Notes: generated by a model from the letters alone, not told the origin. Positions 8,889 to 18,277 are shown, counted from the first letter of the stretch. The stretch: DNA of 57,738 nucleotides from Rhodobacteraceae bacterium UBA3069 (GCA_002366795.1 DFBX01000012.1:1-57738), one strand, 5' to 3'. Made by a program: numbers and translations.

Positions 8889-10013
8889 CTAAAGCGTTTC
8901 GCTGCCGTCGCCGCCCTTGTCGGCGTTCGGATCCGGGGCGCTGACCTGATCCTTGCCCTGCGCGCGGCGATTCAGGTTGGCGTAACGGATCATGAACCGC
9001 GCCGCGTTGGGATGCACCGGACGCGAGGGCGGGGCCATCAGCAGCCGGCCAAACAGGGCGCGGAACGGCTCTTGCAGCATCAATTCGTCGAACCGCTGGC
9101 GGCGCCAATGCACGGCGTCCGCGTGTAGTTTCGCCAGCGTCGGGTCGGATTTCAGCGCGTCCAGTTCGGCCTGCATCAAGGGGGCTGTGGCGAGGATGGT
9201 CTTGTCCTCCTCGGCGGCGAAGTTCCGTTCGATCCAGTAATCCAGCCCCAGCATATGGTCGGAATGCACGGCGCGGCCACGGTCGGCCTTGAGGACATAG
9301 GATTCCATCGCGCCCAGCGGGTAGTGGTTCAGCTGTGCCAGCGCGTAATTCGGCTGGCCATAGTTGGAAAAAATCCGCGTGGTCCTGAACTTGTCGTCCA
9401 ACTCGCGCCCCTCGCCGTCGAACCAGCGGGCGCCTTGCAGCCGGTCCTTGACCGGATCGCGCGGGCGGTGGACGCCCAGTTTGCGATAGGTGCCATCGTT
9501 GCGATACAGCGTCTTGAACATCGAGGCGCGCCAGGGCCAGTGCATGACCGCAGGCGCGGCGCGCAGGAATTGCTGCGTTACGGGCCTGTCTTCGAAACGG
9601 GCCACGTTGTCATTGCCGAACAGCCGCCACGTCAGCGTGATGGCCGTGGCATCGGGCAGGGCGGCCAGAAGCGATTGCAAGGTCCGGTCGCCCACATGGA
9701 TGTTCACGAATTCATCCACGTCCAGCGGCAGGATCCAGTCGGCGGATTTGACGATTTCGCGGTTCGCGGCATCCTTCATCGCGGTGAACTGGATACCGCC
9801 CTTGTCATATGGCCCGTCATTGCGCAGGTGCTTGACCAGGCCCAGATCGTCCAGCCGGTCCAGCATGGCATCGGTGCCGTCCTGACAGTCGTTGGAATAG
9901 ACCAGGAAGCGGTCAAACCCGATGGCACGATGATGCGCCAGCCATTCCAGAAGGAAGGTCGCCTCGTTCCGCACGCAAAGGACTGCGAGTAAATTCAAGG
10001 GCTTATCCGCCAT
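8889..10013 (-). CDS. Glycosyltransferase family 2-like protein (GT2_4 type)
   Basis: A 374-residue protein of the family with an N-terminal VLCVRNEATFLLEWLAHHRAIG motif and the metal-binding signature LDVDEFVNI, typical of GT-A fold transferases acting on surface glycans. The middle SMFKTLYRN and NHYPLGAMESY segments are shared with the two other GT2 proteins of this operon. The C-terminal about 25 residues are charged and probably disordered. No signal peptide or membrane helix is seen. It lies 15 bases after the fusion gene upstream, in the same operon. Donor and acceptor sugars cannot be told from sequence. Confidence 0.85.
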   Translation of the reverse strand: MADKPLNLLAVLCVRNEATFLLEWLAHHRAIGFDRFLVYSNDCQDGTDAMLDRLDDLGLVKHLRNDGPYDKGGIQFTAMKDAANREIVKSADWILPLDVDEFVNIHVGDRTLQSLLAALPDATAITLTWRLFGNDNVARFEDRPVTQQFLRAAPAVMHWPWRASMFKTLYRNDGTYRKLGVHRPRDPVKDRLQGARWFDGEGRELDDKFRTTRIFSNYGQPNYALAQLNHYPLGAMESYVLKADRGRAVHSDHMLGLDYWIERNFAAEEDKTILATAPLMQAELDALKSDPTLAKLHADAVHWRRQRFDELMLQEPFRALFGRLLMAPPSRPVHPNAARFMIRYANLNRRAQGKDQVSAPDPNADKGGDGSETL

Positions 10014-10028
10014 GGCTGAGGCGCTGCA

Positions 10029-12404
10029 TCAGCTTTCCATATCCAGCGCAAGGGCATAGGCCACGCGCTCTGTCTCGGTCAGTTTGCATTCCAGCGCCTG
10101 TTTGTACAGGTCTTCGAATTCGGGCATGCCGTGCAATTCCTCGGCCTTGGCGCGGTGCCAGTCCAGACCCTTTTCATGCCATTCGCGCAGGGTGTCGTCC
10201 TGCATCAGCCGGTCATATTCGGCCCGCAGCCGCGGCACGTTGCGCTTGATGGTGATGTCCTTGAAATCGGACCAGTCCATGCGGATCCAGTAATTCAGCC
10301 CGATCGAGCGATCGACATGCAGGGCGCGGCCCCGCTGACGCTTGATCAGGAAGGATTCGGCAGACCGCAGCGCGTAGTGGTTCAGCTGGATCAGATCATA
10401 GCCGATGGATTTCTTCGAGGACCGCCAGCCGTTTTTCAAGACTTCCTTGGTCATGTCCTTGCCGGAACCGTTGACCCATTTCACCTGCGGCTCCAGCGCC
10501 TCGTCCAGCTTGTTGGGCCGGTGGCACGAGATTTTTTCATATGCGCCGATGTTCTTGAACATGGTCTTGAACCCCCAGACCGTGTGCGGCTTGGGGCAGA
10601 ATTTCGGGGCTGCGGTGTCGAACTGGTCGATCACGAAATCGTCGTTCAGGCGGATCACGCCGTTATGGCCGAACAGCCGCCAAGTCATGGCCACGTTGGT
10701 GGCATCTGGCACCCGTTCGAAGAAATCGGGCAGGGTGCCGTTGCCGCAGCGGATGTTCATGAATTCGTCCACGTCGATATGGGCGATCCATTCGGCGTTT
10801 TTCAAAACATCCTCTTCGCGGGCATTGTCCAGCGCCCATTGCTGCGGGGAATTGCCCTGCCAGTTGTCGTTTTTGCGGTGTTGCAGCACGCCCATGTCCT
10901 GCAACCGGTCCAGAATTTCGCTGGTCCCGTCGGAACAATCGTTGGTGTAGATCAGGAAGTTATCGACCCCGATGGCGCGGTGATAGGCGACCCATTCGAC
11001 AATATAGGGGGCTTCGTTCTTCATGCAGCCGACGATGACATTGCCGCTGCTGCCCTTTGGCAGTGTGCGCGGCGCCATCGGGGGGTAGGCGGCGGCCAGC
11101 TCTTCCTCGTTGACGTGGCCCATGCGGTTATGCGGCTTGAAGGCCGAGGTTTTCAGCTTTTCGAAATTCTGCAACGCCAGCGGGGGCATCAGTTTGCGCG
11201 CCGTGGCGGACAATTCGCCATCGTTCCTTGCCTCTTTGGCCGAGGTGGCGGCGGTCGGCGGTGCCTCGCCATTGGCTTGGGCCAGGGCGGAAAGGCGCTT
11301 TTCCTTTTCCTCTTTGGTGGCCTGGTTGATGCGCCACATGAAACCCAGCAGGTATTGCGTGGGGCGGAAGCCGAACATCGGGTCGGCCTCTTCCCAGACT
11401 TTTTTCGCGCGGGGTTTCTTGAACGGTTTCAGGGCGGGTTGGGTTTTCAGCAAGTCCTTGTTGGCCGCGTCAAAGGTTTTCGCCACGGCAGACAGGCTGG
11501 CGGGGTCGGTCGGATCGCCGCCCACCTCGATTTCATTCAGGAACTTGCGCCACAACGGGCGGGTGATGATGCGCTTGCGGCCCTTGAGAAGTTGCAGGAA
11601 CAGCGCGTTCATCTGCCGGCCGCGCGCCACCCATGCGGCGGCGGGTTGGGCGGGCACATCGGCGGGCTGGGCGCGGCCGATACTTTCCGCAATATCAAAG
11701 GCTTCGCGCAATTCTTCGGTTGCGTCCTCGGAATAGAAACGCGCCTCGTCATAGGGGCGCAGGGTCACGGTGTCCTTGCCGAACACGCCTTCCCAATGGG
11801 CGACCAGCCGGGTGTAATCCAGCCAGAAGGGCGGGGTTTGCGTTTCCAGGAACTGCCCCGCCACGGGGTCGATCTTATGCGCGTCCAGCAGGCAATCGTC
11901 CCACCAATCCTTGGTGCCGGCCAGTTCCTGTTCCAGCGCCAGCGTGGCTCCGCGCCCTTCCATCACCGCGTTGGCATAGTGCCGCGCCAGCAGGGCGGAT
12001 TGCTCATCCACATGGGCGAGGATGCGGATGTCATCCGAGAACCGGTTCAGCAGGATTTTCAGCCGCTCCAGCTCTGACACGCGATAGAGCGAGGCGCCAA
12101 GCTGGCTGGCCGACAGGATCATGTCGGTGGGGCTGATCGCGCCGATGTCGCGTTCCAGCCCGCTGGCGACTTCCTCCAAAAGGGCGGCCTGTTTGGCAGG
12201 CGCGATATAGCCGCGATTGAACCGCAGCGGGTCGATGTGATCGGGGTCGGTGACGGCCATATAAAGCCGCGTGTGGTTGTTCGGACCGGGCGAGCGGGGG
12301 AACAAGATGCCCTTGCCAGCCAGCTGTTCACGCTTGTCCGCCAACACTTGTTGCAGGCGCGCCGCGCTCACCTGTTCCAGACCGATATGCAGATGGATGC
12401 GCAT
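10029..12404 (-). CDS. Fusion protein: degenerate sulfotransferase-like domain + GT2-type glycosyltransferase
   Basis: A 791-residue two-domain protein. The first roughly 330 residues resemble a bacterial sulfotransferase (HIGLEQ start, ILFPRSPG, then an ILSASQLG region). The PAPS-binding P-loop, usually GxxKTGTT at this place, is replaced by GLEQVSAARLQ, so PAPS binding is doubtful. A variable linker of about 110 residues leads to a GT-A domain with VGCMKNEAPYIVEWVAYHR and HIDVDEFMNI, closely like its operon neighbours. ATG 12404 follows the sulfotransferase stop by 3 bases. Inference: the N-terminal domain may bind the glycan or partner rather than catalyse. Confidence 0.8.
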   Translation of the reverse strand: MRIHLHIGLEQVSAARLQQVLADKREQLAGKGILFPRSPGPNNHTRLYMAVTDPDHIDPLRFNRGYIAPAKQAALLEEVASGLERDIGAISPTDMILSASQLGASLYRVSELERLKILLNRFSDDIRILAHVDEQSALLARHYANAVMEGRGATLALEQELAGTKDWWDDCLLDAHKIDPVAGQFLETQTPPFWLDYTRLVAHWEGVFGKDTVTLRPYDEARFYSEDATEELREAFDIAESIGRAQPADVPAQPAAAWVARGRQMNALFLQLLKGRKRIITRPLWRKFLNEIEVGGDPTDPASLSAVAKTFDAANKDLLKTQPALKPFKKPRAKKVWEEADPMFGFRPTQYLLGFMWRINQATKEEKEKRLSALAQANGEAPPTAATSAKEARNDGELSATARKLMPPLALQNFEKLKTSAFKPHNRMGHVNEEELAAAYPPMAPRTLPKGSSGNVIVGCMKNEAPYIVEWVAYHRAIGVDNFLIYTNDCSDGTSEILDRLQDMGVLQHRKNDNWQGNSPQQWALDNAREEDVLKNAEWIAHIDVDEFMNIRCGNGTLPDFFERVPDATNVAMTWRLFGHNGVIRLNDDFVIDQFDTAAPKFCPKPHTVWGFKTMFKNIGAYEKISCHRPNKLDEALEPQVKWVNGSGKDMTKEVLKNGWRSSKKSIGYDLIQLNHYALRSAESFLIKRQRGRALHVDRSIGLNYWIRMDWSDFKDITIKRNVPRLRAEYDRLMQDDTLREWHEKGLDWHRAKAEELHGMPEFEDLYKQALECKLTETERVAYALALDMES

Positions 12405-12407
12405 GAT

Positions 12408-13049
12408 TTACGCGACCTCCGGGTTTTGCGACGGGTTGGCATTGGCCTTGCCCCACCATTTCAAATCGCGCCCGATATGGGCCGAGATAAGGGCGGGCGC
12501 AGCAGGATCAGCCACGTCGTATTCAAGAAAATCATCCGCGCCGTCAAAGAATAGGCGCAGGGTGTCATAATGGCCGTCGATCCAGCGGATGCGCTGGTCG
12601 TCGGTGCCGCCATAGCCGCGCGGCAGGCCGGGGATGGCATGGCGCGGCAGGCGGTCGGTGCCAAGGTTGGACCAGCGCGCCATGCTGCCCGACAGCGCCT
12701 TTGCATCGCGGCGAGAGGCCAGGAAACGCACGCCGGGATGGGCGGCGCGTAACGCGCGGAGCAGCGCCAGATCGGTCTGCGGCCAAAGCGTCAGCTTTTC
12801 GCGCAGGCAGGACAATTCGGTGAAGACGTCGAACTCCTCCATCCCCGCCAGCGGGTCGCCCGCGCCGTAATAGCCGCGATACATCAGATCGCCCACGAAG
12901 GCGCGGTGCAGGTCCACGTTGTCGGTCTGGCGGATGCGAATGCGGTAATCGGCCACCTTCAGCCCCGACAGTTTCAACGCCCGTGCAAGCGTGGTCGTGC
13001 CCGACTTCGGCAAGCCCAGGTTGACGATGCGCAGGCGCGGCTGGCTCAT
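12408..13049 (-). CDS. Sulfotransferase family protein
   Basis: A 213-residue protein starting with a beta strand and a proper 5'-phosphosulfate-binding loop, LGLPKSGTTTLARAL (about residues 11-25). The later FLASRRDAKALSGS segment fits the 3'-phosphate-binding motif. It would transfer sulfate from PAPS to a sugar or lipid hydroxyl. Its ATG overlaps the stop of the upstream GT gene (ATGA at 13046-13049) and its stop lies 3 bases before the fusion gene, so it is embedded in the glycosyltransferase operon. A sulfated surface glycan is the likely product. Confidence 0.82.
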   Translation of the reverse strand: MSQPRLRIVNLGLPKSGTTTLARALKLSGLKVADYRIRIRQTDNVDLHRAFVGDLMYRGYYGAGDPLAGMEEFDVFTELSCLREKLTLWPQTDLALLRALRAAHPGVRFLASRRDAKALSGSMARWSNLGTDRLPRHAIPGLPRGYGGTDDQRIRWIDGHYDTLRLFFDGADDFLEYDVADPAAPALISAHIGRDLKWWGKANANPSQNPEVA

Positions 13050-14107
13050 CCGGCAAGCCCCAGCTTGGCGATCAGTTTCTCCTCCTCGGGGGGGAGGGTG
13101 CTGGCCGCTTTCAGTTGCGCGCGCATGTCCTGATATTCGGCCCGTTCCAGCAATTCGTCGCGCTTGGCGATATGCAGGGCAACGGCTTCTTTATGCAGGG
13201 CGTCAATTTCGGGGTCTTCGCGCAGGCGCGCCATTTCCGCCTTGAGGTCGGGAAGGTAACGCTGGATGGATGTATCCTGCCACGCGGGGTCGTTGCGTTC
13301 GCGCCAATAGGTGTCATCGAAGGCGCGGTTTTCGCGGTTCACGTCGCCGCGGTCGTTCTTGACCAGATAGCTGTCGAGCGACCGCAAGGCATAGTGGTTC
13401 AGCGTCGCAAAATCCCGCGCGCCCTTGGCGGGAAACTTGCGGATGCGGCGCGGGTTGGCAGCGACCAGGAATTTATGCGGCACCTTGCGCCCAGATCCGT
13501 CGGTCCAGTTGGGGCGGCGTTTCGGCGGCAGTTTCCCTTTGAAAAAGGGCCGGTGCGCGCCAAAATATTGCAGTGGAAAATCGTTTCGCATCAGCGACTT
13601 GACCTCGACTGCGGATTCGCCGCACCACAGGTCGGGATTGTGCGAGCGGGTGAATTGCGCGATCACCGGCTTATCCACGTAATCGTCGATCTCATCGTTC
13701 GCGAAGAACTGGAAGGTCACGGAAATCGCCTGCGGGTTGCCGCATGCCTCGATCAGGGCGGGGATGGTGTGATCCCCGACATGGATGTTCAAGAACTCGT
13801 CCACATCCGCAACCCAGACCCAGTCGGCATTCAGCACGACATCGCGCTTGGCGGCGTCTTTCAACGCCTCCATCTGGTAATTTCGCCCCTCTGCGGGGTT
13901 CGGGTAATGTTCGACAATGCCGCGGGCGGCAAGCGCATCCAGCATCCGGTCGGTCGCATCGCTGCAATCGTTTGAATAGAAAAGAAAATCCGTCACCCCG
14001 ATGATGCGGTGAAAGGCGATCCATTCCAACAGGAAAGGGCCTTCGTTTTTCACGCAGGTAACGGCGGTGATTTTCATCGCCGCGTTGGATTGGTCTGGTC
14101 GGGTCAT
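13046..14107 (-). CDS. Glycosyltransferase family 2-like protein (GT2_4 type), first gene of operon
   Basis: A 353-residue GT-A-like protein with TCVKNEGPFLLEWIAFHRIIG at the N-terminus and VADVDEFLNIHVG as the metal/donor-binding motif. It shares the NHYALRSLDSY motif with the fusion protein. It heads the leftward operon of about 6.3 kb. ATG 14107 has AGGGG eight bases upstream. Three paralogous GT2 proteins in one operon suggest stepwise assembly of one oligosaccharide, with sulfation by the enzyme encoded next. Confidence 0.85.
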   Translation of the reverse strand: MTRPDQSNAAMKITAVTCVKNEGPFLLEWIAFHRIIGVTDFLFYSNDCSDATDRMLDALAARGIVEHYPNPAEGRNYQMEALKDAAKRDVVLNADWVWVADVDEFLNIHVGDHTIPALIEACGNPQAISVTFQFFANDEIDDYVDKPVIAQFTRSHNPDLWCGESAVEVKSLMRNDFPLQYFGAHRPFFKGKLPPKRRPNWTDGSGRKVPHKFLVAANPRRIRKFPAKGARDFATLNHYALRSLDSYLVKNDRGDVNRENRAFDDTYWRERNDPAWQDTSIQRYLPDLKAEMARLREDPEIDALHKEAVALHIAKRDELLERAEYQDMRAQLKAASTLPPEEEKLIAKLGLAG

Positions 14108-14337
14108 GCTCGGCCCCTGTGTTGCGCCCTTCGGATTGATCCCGATTGTGGACGATATTTCTTAGCCGAAACCATAGAAATCCGCGCATGATTGGTCAAC
14201 TTTATGCCGGATTTTAAGCACCCCGCGCGACAATAGGGCAACGTGCGGGCAAGCGCGGCAACGCGCCCCATGAACTTTAGTCGCCTTGACCTTGCTTTTT
14301 AGCGGCGGCAGGGTCCGCGATGAGGGAGAATTGATCC
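14108..14337. promoter_or_regulatory. Divergent promoter region between GT operon and CoxD-like gene
   Basis: A 230-bp gap with no gene. TTGACC at about 14286-14291 could serve as -35 for the rightward AAA ATPase gene, whose ribosome site GAGGGAGAA lies just before ATG 14338. An AT-richer stretch at about 14150-14215 probably carries the leftward operon promoter. No clear operator was found. Confidence 0.35.
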
Positions 14338-15246
14338 ATGAACAAACCGAGTTCCATCGACGCTGTGCAGGACCTGCTGGCAGGCCAGAATTACGTGTGT
14401 GGGCGGGCGCTTGCCACCGTCACCTTCCTGTCGCTGACCCTTGGCCGCCCGCTGTTTCTGGAAGGCGAGGCAGGCACCGGCAAGACCGAGATCGCCAAGG
14501 CCATTGCCGCTGGGCTGGGCCGCAAACTGATCCGGCTGCAATGCTACGAAGGGCTGGACGCATCCAGCGCCGTCTATGAATGGAACTTTGCCGAACAGAT
14601 GATCGCCATCCGCACCGCCGAGGCCTCGGGCGGGGCCGACCGCGACGTGCTGAAAAACGAGCTGTTCACCGAGGAATACCTGATCGAACGCCCGCTTTTG
14701 CAGGCGATGCGCGACCAGCCCGGCGGCCCGCCCGTGCTGCTGATCGATGAGATCGACCGCACGGATGAACCGTTCGAGGCTTTCCTGCTCGAAGCGCTGT
14801 CCGATTTCCAGGTGACGATCCCCGAACTTGGCACGATCAAGGCGCCCGAACCGCCCATCGTGATCCTGACCTCGAACCGCACGCGCGAAGTCCATGACGC
14901 GCTCAAACGCCGCTGCCTGTATCACTGGGTCGATTACCCCGAATTCGAACGCGAGGTCGAAATTCTGCAAGCCCGCGCACCCGAAGCGGCTGATGCCCTC
15001 AGCCGCGAGGTCGTCGCCTTCGTCCAGCAACTCCGCACCGAGGATCTGTTCAAGAAACCCGGCGTAGCCGAAACCATCGACTGGGCCAAATGCCTGCTGG
15101 CGCTGGACGTGATCAGCCTGTCCCCCGAAGTCATCGCAGATACGATCGGTGCGATCCTGAAATACCAGGACGACATCCAGAAGCTGCAAGGATCGGAAGC
15201 GAAGCGCATCCTCGACGAGGCCAGCGCCGCCGCAGAACCCGCATGA
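14338..15246 (+). CDS. MoxR-family AAA+ ATPase, CoxD-like
   Basis: A 302-residue AAA+ ATPase of the MoxR/CoxD group. Walker A is GEAGTGKT (about 43-50) and Walker B LLIDEIDR, with sensor LTSNRTREV and DALKRRCLYHW (arginine finger region). In Oligotropha CoxD works with the VWA protein CoxE to insert the copper-sulfur part of the CO dehydrogenase active site, and homologues serve other molybdenum hydroxylases. The partner gene follows 69 bases on. The large-subunit genes of CO dehydrogenase are not in this window, so the client enzyme is unknown. Confidence 0.88.
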   Translation: MNKPSSIDAVQDLLAGQNYVCGRALATVTFLSLTLGRPLFLEGEAGTGKTEIAKAIAAGLGRKLIRLQCYEGLDASSAVYEWNFAEQMIAIRTAEASGGADRDVLKNELFTEEYLIERPLLQAMRDQPGGPPVLLIDEIDRTDEPFEAFLLEALSDFQVTIPELGTIKAPEPPIVILTSNRTREVHDALKRRCLYHWVDYPEFEREVEILQARAPEAADALSREVVAFVQQLRTEDLFKKPGVAETIDWAKCLLALDVISLSPEVIADTIGAILKYQDDIQKLQGSEAKRILDEASAAAEPA

Positions 15247-15261
15247 CCCGAAAGGCTCTTC

Positions 15262-15306
15262 ATTGTTCTGCAAATACCGCAGGGGTGTGGGGGCAGCGCC
15301 CCCGCA
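15262..15306 (+). repeat. Degenerate copy of the dispersed intergenic element with GC hairpin
   Basis: The gap between the CoxD- and CoxE-like genes holds a stretch resembling the element at 3319, TTCATTGTTCTGCAAATACC, followed by the hairpin GGGGGC-AGC-GCCCCC. It sits inside an apparent operon, so it may dampen read-through or mark RNA processing. Confidence 0.45.
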
Positions 15307-15315
15307 TGATCTGCC

Positions 15316-16572
15316 ATGGCTGAATATCTGCCGCTGGAACTGCCAGACGATCCGAAGCTGACCCATAATATCACCTATTTCGCCCGCGCCCTGCGCAAGG
15401 CGGGTCTGCCCATTGGCCCCGGCCGGGTGATCGACGCGGTCCGCGCGGTCGAGGCGGCAGGATTTACCGAGAAATACGACTTTTACTGGGTCTTGCACGC
15501 CTGTTTCGTGAACCGGCCCGAACACCGCACCGTCTTCAACCAGGTGTTCCGGCTGTATTGGCGCGACCCGCGCTACATGGAACATATGATGGCCATGATG
15601 CTGCCCGCCATTCGCGGCGTGCAGGAGGACCGCCCCGCGCAGGCGGCGGAAAAACGCGCCGCCGAGGCGCTGCTGGACGGGGCCGACCGCGAGGTCGAAC
15701 AGGACGAGCCGAAAGAGGAAGAAACCCAGATCGAGGTCGATGCCTCGATGACCATTTCCTCGGAAGAAAAGCTGAAGACGCTGGATTTCGAATTGATGTC
15801 CACCGAAGAGGTGGCGCAGGCCAAGCGGATGCTGGCGCGGCTGAAACTGCCGGTCAAGCCGCTCAAATCGCGCCGCACCATGGCGTCCAGCCGCGGGCAC
15901 CTGCTGGACTGGCGCAAGACGCAAAGCGCCGCCATGCGCAAGGCGGGCGAAATTCACGAACTGGCGATGAAAAAGCACCGCACCCGCTGGCCCAACCTTG
16001 TGGTACTTTGCGATATTTCCGGCTCGATGAGCCAATACAGCCGGATGGTTTTGCATTTCCTCCACGCGGTTGCCAATGAAAAAGGGGCGGGCTGGGCAAA
16101 GGTCCACGCCTTTACCTTTGGCACGCGGCTGACCAATATCACCCGCCACTTGGCCACCCGCGATGTCGATCAGGCGCTGGCCGCCGCAGGGTCAGAGGCG
16201 CAGGATTGGGAGGGCGGCACCCGCATCGCCGCCTGCCTGCATGATTTCAACCGCGACTGGTCGCGCCGCGTGATGGGGCAGGGGGCCGTGGTGCTGTTGA
16301 TCACCGACGGGCTGGATCGCGACAGCGATGCCGATCTGGCCATGGAAATGCAGCGCCTGCACCTGTCCGCGCGCCGTCTGATCTGGCTGAACCCCTTGCT
16401 GCGCTGGGACGGGTTCGCGCCGAAAGCCGCCGGCATCAAGGCGATGCTGCCGCATGTCGATGCCTTCCGCGCGGGGCATTCCATTGCCTCGCTCGAAGAG
16501 TTGGCGCAGGCCATTTCCCGCCCCGGTGACGCGGGCGAGAAAGACCGGCTGATGCGGGCGATTTCCGGCTGA
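15316..16572 (+). CDS. VWA-domain protein, CoxE-like
   Basis: A 418-residue protein with the N-terminal helical region of CoxE/VWA-containing proteins, an acidic linker (about residues 120-150) and a C-terminal von Willebrand A domain. Its MIDAS motif is DISGSMS (about 233-239), later TDGLDRDSD. MoxR-type ATPases and VWA proteins act as pairs in metal-cofactor insertion, and this gene follows its CoxD-like partner. Length and architecture fit the family. A weak purine stretch precedes ATG 15316. Confidence 0.87.
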   Translation: MAEYLPLELPDDPKLTHNITYFARALRKAGLPIGPGRVIDAVRAVEAAGFTEKYDFYWVLHACFVNRPEHRTVFNQVFRLYWRDPRYMEHMMAMMLPAIRGVQEDRPAQAAEKRAAEALLDGADREVEQDEPKEEETQIEVDASMTISSEEKLKTLDFELMSTEEVAQAKRMLARLKLPVKPLKSRRTMASSRGHLLDWRKTQSAAMRKAGEIHELAMKKHRTRWPNLVVLCDISGSMSQYSRMVLHFLHAVANEKGAGWAKVHAFTFGTRLTNITRHLATRDVDQALAAAGSEAQDWEGGTRIAACLHDFNRDWSRRVMGQGAVVLLITDGLDRDSDADLAMEMQRLHLSARRLIWLNPLLRWDGFAPKAAGIKAMLPHVDAFRAGHSIASLEELAQAISRPGDAGEKDRLMRAISG

Positions 16573-16673
16573 TCCATGCCGTTTGCGAAAAATCCTTTGA
16601 ACAAAACAGCGCGCTGATCTGTTGTTGCACCAAGGAGCCGCCACGCGCGGCGGGAGCAACAAGGAATACCCTG

Positions 16674-18215
16674 ATGACCAAGACCATCTTGAAAAATACT
16701 ACCGCGCTGGCCCTGTGTCTGGGCTTGGGCCTGCCAACGACCCTGCCTGCACAGACCGCCGGTGCGGATGTCCAGATCGAAGCGCAGCGCCCCGGTGAAA
16801 GCGCGATGGAATACAAGCAGCGCCTGAACAAGGCGCGACTGGACGCACGGCTGGCCGCGCAGCAGGGCGATGGCGCCGCCGAATCAGATGAACCCGCACC
16901 CGCAGATGACGCTGCTGACACCGCCCGCAGCGAAGCGCAGGCCGCCCGGCAGGCAGAACGTCAAGCCCAACGGCAGGCCGAACGCGAAGCCGCTCGTGCT
17001 GAATTGCAGGCCGAGCGCAAAGCCCAACGCCAGGCTGAACGAGAAGCCGCCCGCGCTGAATTGCAAGCCGAACGTCAAGCCGAACGTCAGGCTGCCCGCG
17101 CGGCGGCCGCGGCGGCCGCCAATGGCGGCGAGGCCGCGCAAGTCACCAACCAGACGGTGACCGAGGACAACTCGCGCTCGTCCAGCGAAGAGTTCACCAA
17201 CCGCGTGGACCAGAACGTGCGGACGCAGGGCAACCCCGACGAGCGTGCCTATGCGCCGGGTGGCAGCATGGACCCCGATGCCGGCGCCGCCGGTTCCAAC
17301 ACGGCGAATACCGCCGCGCCCGCGCGCTCCGGCAAGAATGACGGGCTGTCCAACGTGGGCAAACTGGCGATCCTGGGCCTTGGCGCTTATGCCGTGGGCA
17401 AGATTCTGTCGAATGGCGACAAGGTTGTGTCCAACACCGGCGACCGCGTGGTGGTCGAACGCAACGGTGATTTCGTCGTGCTGAAGGATGACGACGTGCT
17501 GATCCGCCGCCCCGGCAGCGATGTGAAAACCGAAACCTTTGCCGATGGATCGACCCGTTCGACCGTGTCCAACGCGGACGGTGTGCGCATCGTGACCATC
17601 CGCGCCGCCGACGGCACCGTGCTGCGCCGCACGCGCATCATGCCGAACGGACAAGAGGTCGTTCTGTTCGACGACACCCGGCAGGTCGCCGCCGTAGAGG
17701 TGAACAAGCTGCCGCAAGTCACGGACCGCACCGTCGAATATGGCAAGACCGACGAGGCAGAGTTGCAACGCGCGCTGGCCGCCAACCTGCAAGGGCTGGA
17801 CCGTCGCTTTTCGCTTAGCCAGATCCGCAACATCGCCGCGGTGCGCAAACTGGTGCCGGAAATCGCCGTTAACCAGGTGAATTTCGAGACCGGCAGCGCC
17901 ACGATCCGCCCCGAGGAAGCGCGCGAACTGGCCGCGCTTGGCCGCGCCATGAAGGACACGATCACCGCCAATCCCGGTTCTGTCTTTCTGGTCGAGGGCC
18001 ACACCGATGCCGTGGGCGGCGGGGGCTATAACCTTGCCCTGTCCGACCGCCGTGCCGAAACGCTGGCGCTTGCGTTGACCGAATATTTCGATGTGCCGCC
18101 GGAAAACATGATCGTTCAGGGCTATGGCGAAAGCGATCTGAAGGTGATGACCGAGGGCGCGTCGCGTATCAACCGCCGCGCATCCGTCCGCAACATCACG
18201 GCCTTGCTGAATTAA
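16674..18215 (+). CDS. OmpA-family outer-membrane protein with charged coiled-coil repeats
   Basis: A 513-residue exported protein. Residues 1-27 form a signal peptide ending near LPAQ-TAG. Residues about 88-143 are an Arg/Glu/Gln/Ala repeat predicted to form a long helix or coiled coil. A short hydrophobic GKLAILGLGAYAVGKIL segment follows at about 228-245. The C-terminal about 120 residues are an OmpA-like peptidoglycan-binding domain (NFETGSATIRPE, EGHTDAVG, NLALSDRRA, GYGESDL, NRRASVRN). It probably links the outer membrane to peptidoglycan. Its own terminator follows. Confidence 0.88.
   Translation: MTKTILKNTTALALCLGLGLPTTLPAQTAGADVQIEAQRPGESAMEYKQRLNKARLDARLAAQQGDGAAESDEPAPADDAADTARSEAQAARQAERQAQRQAEREAARAELQAERKAQRQAEREAARAELQAERQAERQAARAAAAAAANGGEAAQVTNQTVTEDNSRSSSEEFTNRVDQNVRTQGNPDERAYAPGGSMDPDAGAAGSNTANTAAPARSGKNDGLSNVGKLAILGLGAYAVGKILSNGDKVVSNTGDRVVVERNGDFVVLKDDDVLIRRPGSDVKTETFADGSTRSTVSNADGVRIVTIRAADGTVLRRTRIMPNGQEVVLFDDTRQVAAVEVNKLPQVTDRTVEYGKTDEAELQRALAANLQGLDRRFSLSQIRNIAAVRKLVPEIAVNQVNFETGSATIRPEEARELAALGRAMKDTITANPGSVFLVEGHTDAVGGGGYNLALSDRRAETLALALTEYFDVPPENMIVQGYGESDLKVMTEGASRINRRASVRNITALLN
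16935..17103 (+). repeat. Imperfect tandem repeat (about 57 bp unit) inside the OmpA-family gene
   Basis: The segment encodes two near-identical 19-residue blocks with the shared core QRQAEREAARAEL plus partial copies on both sides. The unit is about 57 bases with mostly synonymous differences, so the repeat is old rather than fresh slippage. Copy number may vary between strains. Confidence 0.75.
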
Positions 18216-18236
18216 ACGAGAGACATTTTGTGTGGA

Positions 18237-18277
18237 GCGCGTCCGGCCCAGGCCGGGCGCGTTTGTCTGCGTTTTTT
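18237..18277 (+). terminator. Rho-independent terminator after the OmpA-family gene
   Basis: GCGCGtCCGGCC and GGCCGGgCGCG form a strong stem with a tiny loop, followed by a T-rich tail (TTTGTCTGCGTTTTTT). It lies 22 bases past the OmpA-family stop codon. Confidence 0.8.

Noticed and set aside
10131..12077. 648-residue plus-strand open frame
   Set aside because: Antisense shadow of the sulfotransferase-like/GT2 fusion gene.
13994..14340. Candidate small RNA in the GT operon / CoxD gap
   Set aside because: No strong hairpin with T-tract and no isolated promoter-terminator pair.
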